Of a stretch of DNA of 64,000 nucleotides, positions 53,285 through 61,331 are shown in pieces. Origin of the DNA: Pseudomonas sp. GV071 (GTDB lineage: Bacteria > Pseudomonadota > Gammaproteobacteria > Pseudomonadales > Pseudomonadaceae). The notes beneath the pieces are model-generated. The model saw only the letters and a list, made by a program, of their open reading frames with translations, had not been told where the DNA came from and made no database searches. Both the position numbers and the translations under genes were made by a program. The stretch covers positions 124,001 through 188,000 of the forward strand of contig NZ_QAOJ01000011.1 in NCBI RefSeq assembly GCF_003050835.1. Reading direction: 5' to 3'. Positions within the stretch are counted from its first letter, which is position 1. Each line of letters starts with the position of its first letter.

Positions 53285-53950
53285 TCATCGAATCAGCATG
53301 CTCTGGGCGGATTTCACCACCTTGTCGGGCGTGCCCATGGTCGCGGCCGGCACATTCAGGCCACGCTGCACCGCCGGCCGCTCACCTACCTGCTTCAACC
53401 AGCGCTGCAGGTGCTCAAGGCCTTCCACCGAAACGCCAGCCCACTCGTGGCGCAGCACCCAGGGGTAGGTGGCAATATCGGCAATGCTGTAGGCGCCAGC
53501 CAGGTATTGCTCGCGGCCCAACTGGCCGTCGAGCACTTCATAGAGGCGGCGGGTTTCGTGCTGGTAGCGGTCGATGGCGCCCTGCAGTTTTTCCGGAAAG
53601 TAACGGAAAAAGACGTTGGCCTGGCCCTGCATCGGGCCCACCCCGCCCATTTGAAACATCAGCCACTGCATCACCTGCGAACGGCCTTTGACGTCCTGGG
53701 GTAGCAGTTGGCCGGTCTTCTCAGCGAGGTAAATAAGGATGGCACCGGATTCAAAAACCGCGAAGTCGTCGTTTTCACGATCGACGATGGCCGGAATCCG
53801 GCCATTGGGGTTGATTGCCAGGAAGGCTGGGGTTTTCTGTTCTTTCTTGTCGAAGCTGAGGCTGTGCACCTGGTACGGCAACCCCAGCTCTTCGAGGACG
53901 ATGGAGGCCTTGTGGCCGTTCGGCGTGGCGGCGGTATAGAGCTCGATCAT
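53285..53950 (-). CDS. Nu-class glutathione S-transferase (YfcG/YghU-like)
   Basis: 221 residues from ATG 53950. The N-terminal ELYTAATPNGHKASIVLEE, with Thr-Pro-Asn in place of a catalytic Tyr or Ser, marks the Nu class, which has disulfide-bond reductase activity with glutathione. It stops eight bases before the DUF4892 gene and may be co-transcribed. Confidence 0.9.
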   Translation of the reverse strand: MIELYTAATPNGHKASIVLEELGLPYQVHSLSFDKKEQKTPAFLAINPNGRIPAIVDRENDDFAVFESGAILIYLAEKTGQLLPQDVKGRSQVMQWLMFQMGGVGPMQGQANVFFRYFPEKLQGAIDRYQHETRRLYEVLDGQLGREQYLAGAYSIADIATYPWVLRHEWAGVSVEGLEHLQRWLKQVGERPAVQRGLNVPAATMGTPDKVVKSAQSMLIR

Positions 53951-54009
53951 GGCGAAACCTGTCTCTGCCGGGCGGAAGCTGCCGAGCCTGCGCAGTTGGC
54001 CGAGGCAAG

Positions 54010-54873
54010 TCAAGGCACGGCGAAGAACCGATTGAAACAGGCTGCTACCGCCTCGGCGCCGGCTTCGTCATCCAGGTGCAAATGGTGCCCGCCCGCCAGG
54101 CGCTGCACGTCGAACGGCAACCCTTGCAGCGAGTTCACCACCGCCGGCTGCGCATGCAGCATGCCGCCCTCCGCGACCACCAGGCACGCCGGGCAGGCGA
54201 CGCTGCGCACGAACACCTCGGTGTGGGCCTGGGTAAAGCGCAGCGGCGATGGCAGGGTCAGACGGCTGTCGGTGCGCCAGGTGTAGCCGCCGGGCACCGG
54301 CATCAGGCCACGCTGGGCCAACAACTGCGCCGCTTCCAGGCTGACGCCACCGACCCCTTTCATCCGCGCTTTGACCGCCTGCTCGACCTTCTCGTACACC
54401 GGCTTACGCTTACCCGCCAGTGCCAGCTGCTCACGCAAAGCCGAGCCCAACTTGGCCGGCGCCGCCTCGGCTTCGCCGGTAAACGGCACCAAGCCATCGA
54501 TCAACGCCAGGCGCTCGATGCGCTCGGGCATCGCCCCGGCCAGCAACACGGAAACGATGGCGCCCATCGAATGGCCGAGCAGCGAGAAGCGCTGCCAGCC
54601 GAACTGCTCGGCCACCAGCAGCACGTCATAGGCGTAATCCCACAGCTGGTAATGCGCGCCGGCCGGGCGATGGTCGGAGTGGCCATGGCCGGCGAAGTCC
54701 AGGGCAATGATGCGCAAACCATCGAGCTTGGGCGCCAGACGCGCGAAGCTCATCGCGTTGTCCAGCCAGCCGTGCAGGGCAATCACCGGGCGACCGTCTT
54801 CCGGGCCGAACACGTGGGCCGACAGTTCGATGTGCGGCAGGCTCAGGCGCACTTCTTCAAAGGAATAATTCAT
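54010..54873 (-). CDS. Alpha/beta hydrolase, first
   Basis: 287 residues from ATG 54873. HGWLDNAMSFARLAP gives the oxyanion side, the nucleophile elbow is LLGHSMGAI, and the catalytic His is near AGGHHLHLDD. Substrate unknown. The start overlaps the stop of a second hydrolase gene by four bases (ATGA), so the two are expressed together. Confidence 0.9.
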   Translation of the reverse strand: MNYSFEEVRLSLPHIELSAHVFGPEDGRPVIALHGWLDNAMSFARLAPKLDGLRIIALDFAGHGHSDHRPAGAHYQLWDYAYDVLLVAEQFGWQRFSLLGHSMGAIVSVLLAGAMPERIERLALIDGLVPFTGEAEAAPAKLGSALREQLALAGKRKPVYEKVEQAVKARMKGVGGVSLEAAQLLAQRGLMPVPGGYTWRTDSRLTLPSPLRFTQAHTEVFVRSVACPACLVVAEGGMLHAQPAVVNSLQGLPFDVQRLAGGHHLHLDDEAGAEAVAACFNRFFAVP

Positions 54874-55670
54874 GCGGACTCCACGCGGGTTTGCCAACGG
54901 TCGAACAGGGTTTTCAGCAGCTCGGCAGTCGCCTGCGGGCGCTCCAGGGGAAACATGTGGCCGCCGGGCAAGGTCAGGTACTGGCAGTGCGGCAGGCGGC
55001 GGATCGAGCGGGTGTGATGGGGCAAGACCACCCGGCTGTGGCGACCACGGACCATCGCCAGCGGCACCTGCAACTGCTGCGGCCGGCCGGGGTTGCTGTG
55101 GGGCACACTGCGGTAAATGCTGATTTCGGTGGCCGGATCGAACAACAGGCGCAGGCCCTCGCCGTCGGCTTGCAGGCCGTGCTGCACGTAGGCGTCCAGG
55201 CATTCAGGGTCGAAGCGGCGGAACAGCGATTTGGCCGAGAAATAATCCCGCGCTTCAGCAAAATCGCTGAACGCTTCGCGGCGGCCCAGGGTACGCCCGG
55301 CCGGGGTGATACGGTCGATAAAGCCGAAACGTTTGGCGGCGCGGATGACGATGCGATCGGCCAGGGTCAGCACCGGCGAGTCGAGCATCACCACGCCGTG
55401 GTACAGCTCAGGGTGGCGCAGCGCCGCGTGGTAATGCAGCACACCGCCGAGGGAATGGCCTACGCCCCACACCGGCTCGGGCAATTCGCGCAGGTGGTGG
55501 ACCAGCTCATCGACCAGGTTGCCCCAGTTGTCATCCACTGGAAACCGCGGGTCATGGCCGTGTTGCGGCAGGTGCAGCACTGAATACTCAGGCGCCAGCG
55601 CGGCAAACAACTTGCCGTAAGTAGCTGAGGGAAAACCATTGGCGTGAGCAAAAAACACCGATTGCGACAT
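54870..55670 (-). CDS. Alpha/beta hydrolase, second
   Basis: 266 residues from ATG 55670. FFAHANGFPSATYGKLFAALA at the start, nucleophile WGVGHSLGGVLHYH, and late His in PGGHMFPLE. This subgroup is found in many Pseudomonas with unknown substrate. A REPIN lies just upstream. Confidence 0.9.
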   Translation of the reverse strand: MSQSVFFAHANGFPSATYGKLFAALAPEYSVLHLPQHGHDPRFPVDDNWGNLVDELVHHLRELPEPVWGVGHSLGGVLHYHAALRHPELYHGVVMLDSPVLTLADRIVIRAAKRFGFIDRITPAGRTLGRREAFSDFAEARDYFSAKSLFRRFDPECLDAYVQHGLQADGEGLRLLFDPATEISIYRSVPHSNPGRPQQLQVPLAMVRGRHSRVVLPHHTRSIRRLPHCQYLTLPGGHMFPLERPQATAELLKTLFDRWQTRVESA

Positions 55671-55787
55671 ACGCGGAACGTCCAGAAACAAAACTCGAGC
55701 GATTGTCCGCAAGCCAGGCGCTGGCAGCAATGACCGTAACTGCCGGGAATGATGGCGATACGGCCAGGGGCAATAGAACACCTTCTC

Positions 55788-55856
55788 GTAGGAGCGGCTT
55801 CAGCCGCGATGCTTTTGCTTGACGGTCAAAAGCATCGCGGCTGAAGCCGCTCCTAC
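55788..55856. repeat. REPIN, class 1 (perfect inverted pair)
   Basis: Arms of 29 bases, 55788-55816 and 55828-55856, are perfect reverse complements around an 11-base centre. Each arm carries the GCGGCTGAAGCCGC core. The most intact element of this family in the window. Confidence 0.92.
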
Positions 55857-55869
55857 AAAAAAATTGGGG

Positions 55870-56313
55870 TTAGACCGGCGGCGGCATATTACCTAAGGGC
55901 ACTATCGCCATGGTCAATCGCGAGATGCAGCTCGGCTTGCCGTCATCGCCGCTCAGGCGGATATCCCAGACATGAGTGGTGCGGCCCAGATGCACCGGCC
56001 GCGCCACGGCGGTGACGCGGCCGCTGCGCACGCCACGCAGGTGGTTGGCGTTCACTTCCAGGCCCACGCAGTAGAATTTGCTGCTGTCGATGCACAGGTA
56101 GCTGGCGGTGCTGCCAAGGGTTTCCGCCAGCACCACCGAAGCGCCGCCGTGCAGCAGGCCGTAGGGTTGGTGGGTGCGCGAGTCGACCACGATGCTGGCA
56201 GTGATCGACTCGTCGTCAAAGGCATCGAAGCGCACATCCAGCGCTTCGTTGATGGTGTTTTTACGCAGGTTGTTGAGGGCCTGCAGATCCGGGGTGGTGC
56301 GCCACAAACTCAT
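55870..56313 (-). CDS. PaaI/YdiI-type hotdog thioesterase
   Basis: 147 residues. GLLHGGASVVLAETLGSTAS is the hotdog helix motif with the catalytic Glu. It probably releases acyl groups from aromatic or fatty acyl-CoA. It lies immediately after the acyl-CoA ligase gene on the same strand (18 bases), suggesting a shared role in acyl-CoA turnover. Confidence 0.92.
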   Translation of the reverse strand: MSLWRTTPDLQALNNLRKNTINEALDVRFDAFDDESITASIVVDSRTHQPYGLLHGGASVVLAETLGSTASYLCIDSSKFYCVGLEVNANHLRGVRSGRVTAVARPVHLGRTTHVWDIRLSGDDGKPSCISRLTMAIVPLGNMPPPV

Positions 56314-56331
56314 ACCAGTTCCTTGTTCCAG

Positions 56332-57999
56332 TCAGTCATGCCAGACCAGCGCTTCGCGCCGCCCGGACCATTCGGCAAAACGCCCCGCGTAGGCGTCTTC
56401 GACCACGCTGCGTTTGATCTTCAAGGTAGGCGTGAGAAAGCCGTTGTCCACTGCCCAGACTTCCCTGAGCAGAATCAGGCCACTGAGCTGTTCGTGTTTA
56501 TCGAGTGCCGCGTTGACGTCGGCCAGCAGGGTTTTAAAGCTGCCTTCCAGGGCCGGACGCGAGCCATTCAGGGCTTCTTCACGGCCCACATCGGACAGCA
56601 CACACAAGGCCATCGGCTGCGGCATGCCGTCGCCGACCACACACACCTGCTCGATGCGCGGGTGCACCGCCAGCAGGTTTTCGATTGGCGCCGGGGCGAC
56701 GTACTTGCCCTTGCTGGTTTTGAAGATTTCCTTGATCCGCCCGGTCAGGCGCAGGTAGTGCTCGCCGTCCTGCTCGCCTTTGTCGCCGGTGCGCAGAAAG
56801 CCGTCTTCGGTGATGGTTTCGGCGGTGCGTTCCGGGTCCTTGTAGTAGCCCTGCATGGTCGCCGGGCTGCGCACCTGCACTTCGCCCAGCTCGCTGATGC
56901 GTACTTCGACGCCGGGGCTGGCCTGGCCGATCCAGCCCGGCCGATTCTTGCCCTGGCGACAGATATGCGAGTAGCCGCAATTCTCGGTCATGCCGTACAC
57001 CTCGAGCACGTCCAGGCCCAGGCGCTGATACCAGCGCAGCAGGGTTTCCGGCACCGGTGCCGCGCCCGACAACGCGCAACGCACGGCATCCAAGCCGAGA
57101 CCGACCAACACCTTGTGGCCGACACGCTTGCCAATGAAGGGAATTTTCAGCAGGAAATCCAGACGCTCGGCCGGCATCTTGCTGTACACGCCCATCTGGA
57201 ATTTGGTCCAGATCCGCGGCACGCCGAAGATCAGCGTCGGCCGCGCGCGACGCAGATCGACCAGGAAGGTGTCGAGGCTTTCGGCAAAAAACACCGTCTC
57301 GCCGGCATACAGCGAGTTCATCTCGACAAACATGCGCTCGGCCACGTGGCACAGCGGCAGGTAGGACAGCAGGCGGTCATCTTCGCCGGCCTCGAACAGC
57401 GCGCTGCCATGCCCGGCAGCGAAGGCGAAGTTGCCAAAGTTGTGCATCACCCCTTTCGGCGTACCGGTGGTGCCGGAGGTGTAAACGATGGTGGCGAGCT
57501 GGTCGTGGCCGCCGATGGGATTGTCGCGGATCGGCGTGCAGGCCTGCAGGTCACTCCAATCAACGTCGAAGCTGCCTTCGGGGTGCAGCGGCATGGCGAT
57601 GGTACGCACGCCTGACGGCACGCCCGGGGCCATGGCTGCCCAGTCGTCAAGCTTGCCGACGAACACCAGCGCGGCCTCGGAGTGAGTCAGCACCTGGCGC
57701 ACGGAATCGGCGGTGAGATTGGGGTACAGCGGCACCGACACATGGCCGGCCATCCAGATCGCCAGGTCGGTGATGATCCAGTGCGCGCAGTTTTTCGACA
57801 CCAGGGCAATGCGGCTGCCTGCCGGCAGCTCTTGGGCACGAAGCCAATTGGCGGCGCGGCGGGCCTGGTCGCCAACATCCGACCAGCTCAGCTCCAGCAC
57901 CTGGCCGCCGGGCAGCGGCTGCACCATGTAGCGTTTGTCCGGGTGGCGAGCTTCGCGCTGAAAGAAGATCTCTAAGGGCAAAACGGCAGCATTCGTCAC
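56332..57999 (-). CDS. AMP-binding long-chain acyl-CoA ligase (FadD-like)
   Basis: 555 residues. P-loop YTSGTTGTPKGVMHN, EVYGMTENCGYS and FLRTGDKGEQDGEHYLRLTGR cover the ATP and acyl sites of the ANL family, with the C-terminal Lys in PTLKIKRSVVE. It activates a fatty or other carboxylic acid as acyl-CoA. A 20-base palindrome lies 62 bases upstream, suggesting control by a TetR-type acyl-CoA sensor. Confidence 0.92.
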   Translation of the reverse strand: MTNAAVLPLEIFFQREARHPDKRYMVQPLPGGQVLELSWSDVGDQARRAANWLRAQELPAGSRIALVSKNCAHWIITDLAIWMAGHVSVPLYPNLTADSVRQVLTHSEAALVFVGKLDDWAAMAPGVPSGVRTIAMPLHPEGSFDVDWSDLQACTPIRDNPIGGHDQLATIVYTSGTTGTPKGVMHNFGNFAFAAGHGSALFEAGEDDRLLSYLPLCHVAERMFVEMNSLYAGETVFFAESLDTFLVDLRRARPTLIFGVPRIWTKFQMGVYSKMPAERLDFLLKIPFIGKRVGHKVLVGLGLDAVRCALSGAAPVPETLLRWYQRLGLDVLEVYGMTENCGYSHICRQGKNRPGWIGQASPGVEVRISELGEVQVRSPATMQGYYKDPERTAETITEDGFLRTGDKGEQDGEHYLRLTGRIKEIFKTSKGKYVAPAPIENLLAVHPRIEQVCVVGDGMPQPMALCVLSDVGREEALNGSRPALEGSFKTLLADVNAALDKHEQLSGLILLREVWAVDNGFLTPTLKIKRSVVEDAYAGRFAEWSGRREALVWHD

Positions 58000-58060
58000 A
58001 GGGCCTCCTCCTAATTATTTTTGTGGGGAAACAACATGCGGAGCACAACGTTTAAAACCA

Positions 58061-58080
58061 AACCAAGCACTTGCTTGGTT
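58061..58080. promoter_or_regulatory. 20-bp palindrome, candidate TetR-family operator
   Basis: AACCAAGCACTTGCTTGGTT has 8-bp perfect arms around ACTT. It lies in the divergent region between the ligase (start 57999) and the DUF2242 lipoprotein (start 58236). The form fits acyl-CoA-responsive TetR regulators, but no regulator gene is adjacent. Confidence 0.55.
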
Positions 58081-58235
58081 GGACTATTCCACGCACAACC
58101 CGCCACGCGCAAGGGGAGAAATGTTTAGAACTGTAGCCGCGGCGCCTGGCGCCGTGTCACGCGGGAAAGCGCACACCTTGTAGGATGATTCTGAGGCACA
58201 ATAGGCAACGCATTATTTTTTGGCCCGGACCCCCA

Positions 58236-59111
58236 ATGTTCAAACCATTCCCTCTGCAGGGCGCCGCCTTGGCGCTGTTGCTGGCAGGTGCTGCCGGCTG
58301 TTCATCGAACAACAACGCTGTGTATGAACATGAAGACTTCGCCGACTCGGGAACCTTCTCGCGCAACTACGCCAGCAGCGACGCCGTGTCCTGCGAGGCA
58401 GCGCGTCGTGCACTGCTGAGCCAGGGTTACATCATTACCAGCGCCGACCCCAAGCAGGTCAGCGGCCACAAGAGCTTCCAGCAGAGCGGCGACAACCACC
58501 TGGAGATTACCTTCAACGTGGTCTGCACCGACGGTGGCGCCAGCGATCACCACTCGACCATGTTCGCCAACGCTCTGCAGGACCGTTACGCGCTGAAGAA
58601 GCTGAACAACTCGGCGAGCCTGGGGGTGGGCGTGCTGGGTTCGGTGTCGATGCCGATCGGCTCCACCGACGATTCGCTGGTGAAAGTGGCGAGCGAAACG
58701 GTGTCGTCGGCCAAGTTCTATGAGCGCTTTTTTGCCCTGGTGGAACTGTTCCTGCCGCCGCCCGTGAAGCCGGCTGAGCCCGCGCCTGCGCCAGTACCCG
58801 CGCCGCAACAAGACCTCGGCATTCCAGAGCCGCAAGCGCTTGCCCCGACTACTGCGCCAGCGATTCAGGAAGTGGTTACCCCGGTGATCGAGCCGGCTGC
58901 GGCGCCGGCCGTGGAGCCGGTGGAAGAACCGCCGCTGCAACCCATGGTAATCATGCGCCCGATCAGCGATGCGCCGGTGGCGGAGCAACCAGCGGTCACA
59001 CCGGATGCCACCAGCCTGCAGAACGCACCAGCAGTGGTGGAACAGCCGCTGACGGAAACCCCGGCTGACGTTGCGCAACCCAGCAGCGAAGGCGAATCAA
59101 CAGCGCAATAA
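58236..59111 (+). CDS. DUF2242 lipoprotein
   Basis: 291 residues from ATG 58236. A lipobox (LLLAGAAGCSS) marks it as a lipoprotein. The folded DUF2242 part covers about residues 25-170 with two conserved Cys (AVSCEAARRALL and NVVCTDGG); the rest is a low-complexity Pro/Ala/Val tail with many PAP repeats, likely spanning the periplasm. Function unknown. Confidence 0.85.
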   Translation: MFKPFPLQGAALALLLAGAAGCSSNNNAVYEHEDFADSGTFSRNYASSDAVSCEAARRALLSQGYIITSADPKQVSGHKSFQQSGDNHLEITFNVVCTDGGASDHHSTMFANALQDRYALKKLNNSASLGVGVLGSVSMPIGSTDDSLVKVASETVSSAKFYERFFALVELFLPPPVKPAEPAPAPVPAPQQDLGIPEPQALAPTTAPAIQEVVTPVIEPAAAPAVEPVEEPPLQPMVIMRPISDAPVAEQPAVTPDATSLQNAPAVVEQPLTETPADVAQPSSEGESTAQ

Positions 59112-59124
59112 CGCTTTTGCTGTT

Positions 59125-59186
59125 GTGGGAGGGACTTTAGCCGCGAGCTTTCGAGATCAAGAACTCGCGGCTAAAGCCCCTCCCAC
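59125..59186. repeat. REPIN, class 1 variant
   Basis: Arms 59125-59147 and 59164-59186 pair with one mismatch around a 16-base centre, with the core TTTAGCCGCGAG. Lies between the DUF2242 gene and sixA. Confidence 0.85.
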
Positions 59187-59213
59187 CAAAGCACATCAGC
59201 GTGGGCCGCTGCT

Positions 59214-59672
59214 CTAGTGCGGGTGCACCAGCGCGAGCAAATTCATCAGCCCGGCCGCAGCGAAATCCCCTTCCAATTCAGCCAGGCTTGCGGTGCGCAT
59301 CGCCAGCGGCTGCTGGCGATGGCCGTGAATCAGCAAGCCGCCCAGCTCACCCAGAAACGGGTTATGGCTGACCAGCAGAATCTCCGCTTCTTCGCGCTCA
59401 TCCAGATAGGCCAAGGCTTCACGCACATCGCTGTCCGGCGTTGCCCACGGCGCCGTGCCGACAGCGCCACGAAAGCCTATGGCCTGACGCACCAACTCCG
59501 CCGTCTGCTGGGCGCGTAAATAAGGGCTGGCGAGAATCGCGGAAATCGGCCGGCCTTCCAGTTGCACCGCACTGTGCCGCACTTCTTCCCGCCCATGGGC
59601 CGTCAGCGGTCGTTCAGCATCGGTGGCCGCCTGGGGCGCGGCCTCACCGTGGCGCAATAACCACAGCCGCAT
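59214..59672 (-). CDS. sixA: Phosphohistidine phosphatase SixA
   Basis: 152 residues from ATG 59672. RHGEA near the N-terminus is the catalytic RHG motif and VSHNPFLGEL carries the second His. SixA removes phosphate from phosphohistidine proteins such as HPt or NPr domains. The ATG overlaps the preceding stop (TGATG). Confidence 0.94.
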   Translation of the reverse strand: MRLWLLRHGEAAPQAATDAERPLTAHGREEVRHSAVQLEGRPISAILASPYLRAQQTAELVRQAIGFRGAVGTAPWATPDSDVREALAYLDEREEAEILLVSHNPFLGELGGLLIHGHRQQPLAMRTASLAELEGDFAAAGLMNLLALVHPH

Positions 59673-60022
59673 CAGAGCTTCGGCTCTTCGTCGCGTACCG
59701 GGTGCGGCGCAGGCGGAATGCTGTGGGCGACTTCGCCATCGGGCGCCCGCGCGGTCGGCCAATCGGCGAATGGCCAGGGTTTGTCTTCGGTATTGAAGGT
59801 GCCGAAGCGACCGATCTGCGCCAGGTACTGGCTGAGGCTGTCACCAAAACCCAGCAAACCGGCATTCGGCGCGCCGTAGAACAGGCGATAGACCAACTGC
59901 ACCAACACCACGAAACCCAACAGCGTCGCCGCCACTTGCCAGCACAGGGTGAAGAGCAGCATCCAGATAATGCGCAGACCAATGGACTCGCGCTCGAGGC
60001 TCTTGTCGAAGTTGTCGCTCAT
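59672..60022 (-). CDS. DUF4389 membrane protein
   Basis: 116 residues. One strong membrane helix (about residues 18-46) and the conserved LFYGAPNAGLLGFGDSLSQYLAQIGRFGTFNTEDKPWPFADWP stretch, described here in parts, define DUF4389. The C-terminal tail is Pro-rich. It sits between gpsA and sixA in one run of genes. Function unknown. Confidence 0.88.
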   Translation of the reverse strand: MSDNFDKSLERESIGLRIIWMLLFTLCWQVAATLLGFVVLVQLVYRLFYGAPNAGLLGFGDSLSQYLAQIGRFGTFNTEDKPWPFADWPTARAPDGEVAHSIPPAPHPVRDEEPKL

Positions 60023-60061
60023 GGCACTCTCCCTTTCACTAAGAAACGATCAGGTAACGGA

Positions 60062-61084
60062 TCAAAAACCGGTGGTGGAAATGAAGTCGACGTCGGTTTT
60101 CGGCTCGGCCAGCATCAGGCGTTCAATCACCTGGGCCAGGGTACGCCCTTCGAACAGAATGGCGTGCAAGCCTGTCACCAGCGGCATATAGGTTTGCAGC
60201 TGCTCGGACTTCACCTTGAGCACTTTGAGGGTGTTGACCCCTTCGGCCACCTCACCCAGACGGGTAACGGCGTCTTCCAGGCTCAGGCCTTCGCCCAGGG
60301 CGTAACCAACCTGGAAGTTGCGGCTCTTGGGTGAGGAACAGGTCACGATCAGGTCGCCGACTCCGGCCAGACCGAGGAAGGTCATCGGGTTCGCGCCGAG
60401 CTTCACTGCAAAGCGGGTCATTTCCGCCAGGGCGCGGGTGATCAGCATGCTCTTGGTGTTTTCGCCCATCTCCAGCGCCGCCGCCATACCGGCGATGATC
60501 GCGTAGACGTTCTTCAACGCCCCGCCCAGCTCCACGCCGAAACGGTCGCCGCTGGCATATACGCGGAACGTGCGGCCATGCAGCGCGGCCTGCACGCGCT
60601 GGCAGAGTTCGTCGTCTTCGCTGGCGACCACCGTGGCGGTCAGCTCATGGGCGGCAATCTCTTTGGCCAGGTTCGGCCCGGACAACACACCGATGCGCGC
60701 CTGCGGGGCGATTTCTTCGATGATCTGACTCATCAGCTTGAAAGTCTGCGCCTCGATGCCCTTGGTCAGGCTGACCAACAGTTTACCGGCCAGCACCTCA
60801 GCGAATGGCTGCAGCACGGTGCGCAAGGCGCTGGACGGCAAGGCGACAAAGATCAGTTCACAGCTGGCAAGGGTGGCAGCCAGGTCGGTGACCGCGTCGA
60901 CGTTGGGGTGAATCTTCACCCCTTTCAGGTACCGCGGGTTCTCCCGGTTGGTACGAATCGCCTCGGCCTGCTCCGGGTCGCGCATCCATTGGCGGACCGG
61001 GTTGCCGTTCTCGGCCAGAAGGTTGGCAATCGCGGTGCCGAAGCTGCCGCCGCCAAGAACTGCAATAGGTTGCTGAACTGTCAT
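60062..61084 (-). CDS. gpsA: Glycerol-3-phosphate dehydrogenase [NAD(P)+]
   Basis: 340 residues from ATG 61084. AVLGGGSFGTAIANLLA binds the cofactor, and the active-site Lys lies in GALKNVYAIIAG. It makes sn-glycerol-3-phosphate for phospholipid synthesis. Divergent from the hybrid kinase gene, as in other Pseudomonas where fabA follows. Confidence 0.97.
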   Translation of the reverse strand: MTVQQPIAVLGGGSFGTAIANLLAENGNPVRQWMRDPEQAEAIRTNRENPRYLKGVKIHPNVDAVTDLAATLASCELIFVALPSSALRTVLQPFAEVLAGKLLVSLTKGIEAQTFKLMSQIIEEIAPQARIGVLSGPNLAKEIAAHELTATVVASEDDELCQRVQAALHGRTFRVYASGDRFGVELGGALKNVYAIIAGMAAALEMGENTKSMLITRALAEMTRFAVKLGANPMTFLGLAGVGDLIVTCSSPKSRNFQVGYALGEGLSLEDAVTRLGEVAEGVNTLKVLKVKSEQLQTYMPLVTGLHAILFEGRTLAQVIERLMLAEPKTDVDFISTTGF

Positions 61085-61331
61085 AACCAATCCGTAGTGA
61101 GCCATTGTGCATGGCGGGCTGGCGGCATTATTACGGAGCAACTGCGCTGCGACCAGTGTTGCGCGCTAGCCTTTCACCAGCCACTGATAAAAACCGCGAC
61201 GGCTGGGCAAAAAGCCGCTGCGCCGAGCGCCGCGCGAACAGGTAGACTTGCCCGTTTTAAATAACATCCAGCTGCGCCAGGCATGGACAAGGTTGTGTCA
61301 TGCGATGGGGGCGAAGGAGAGCAGAGATCCC

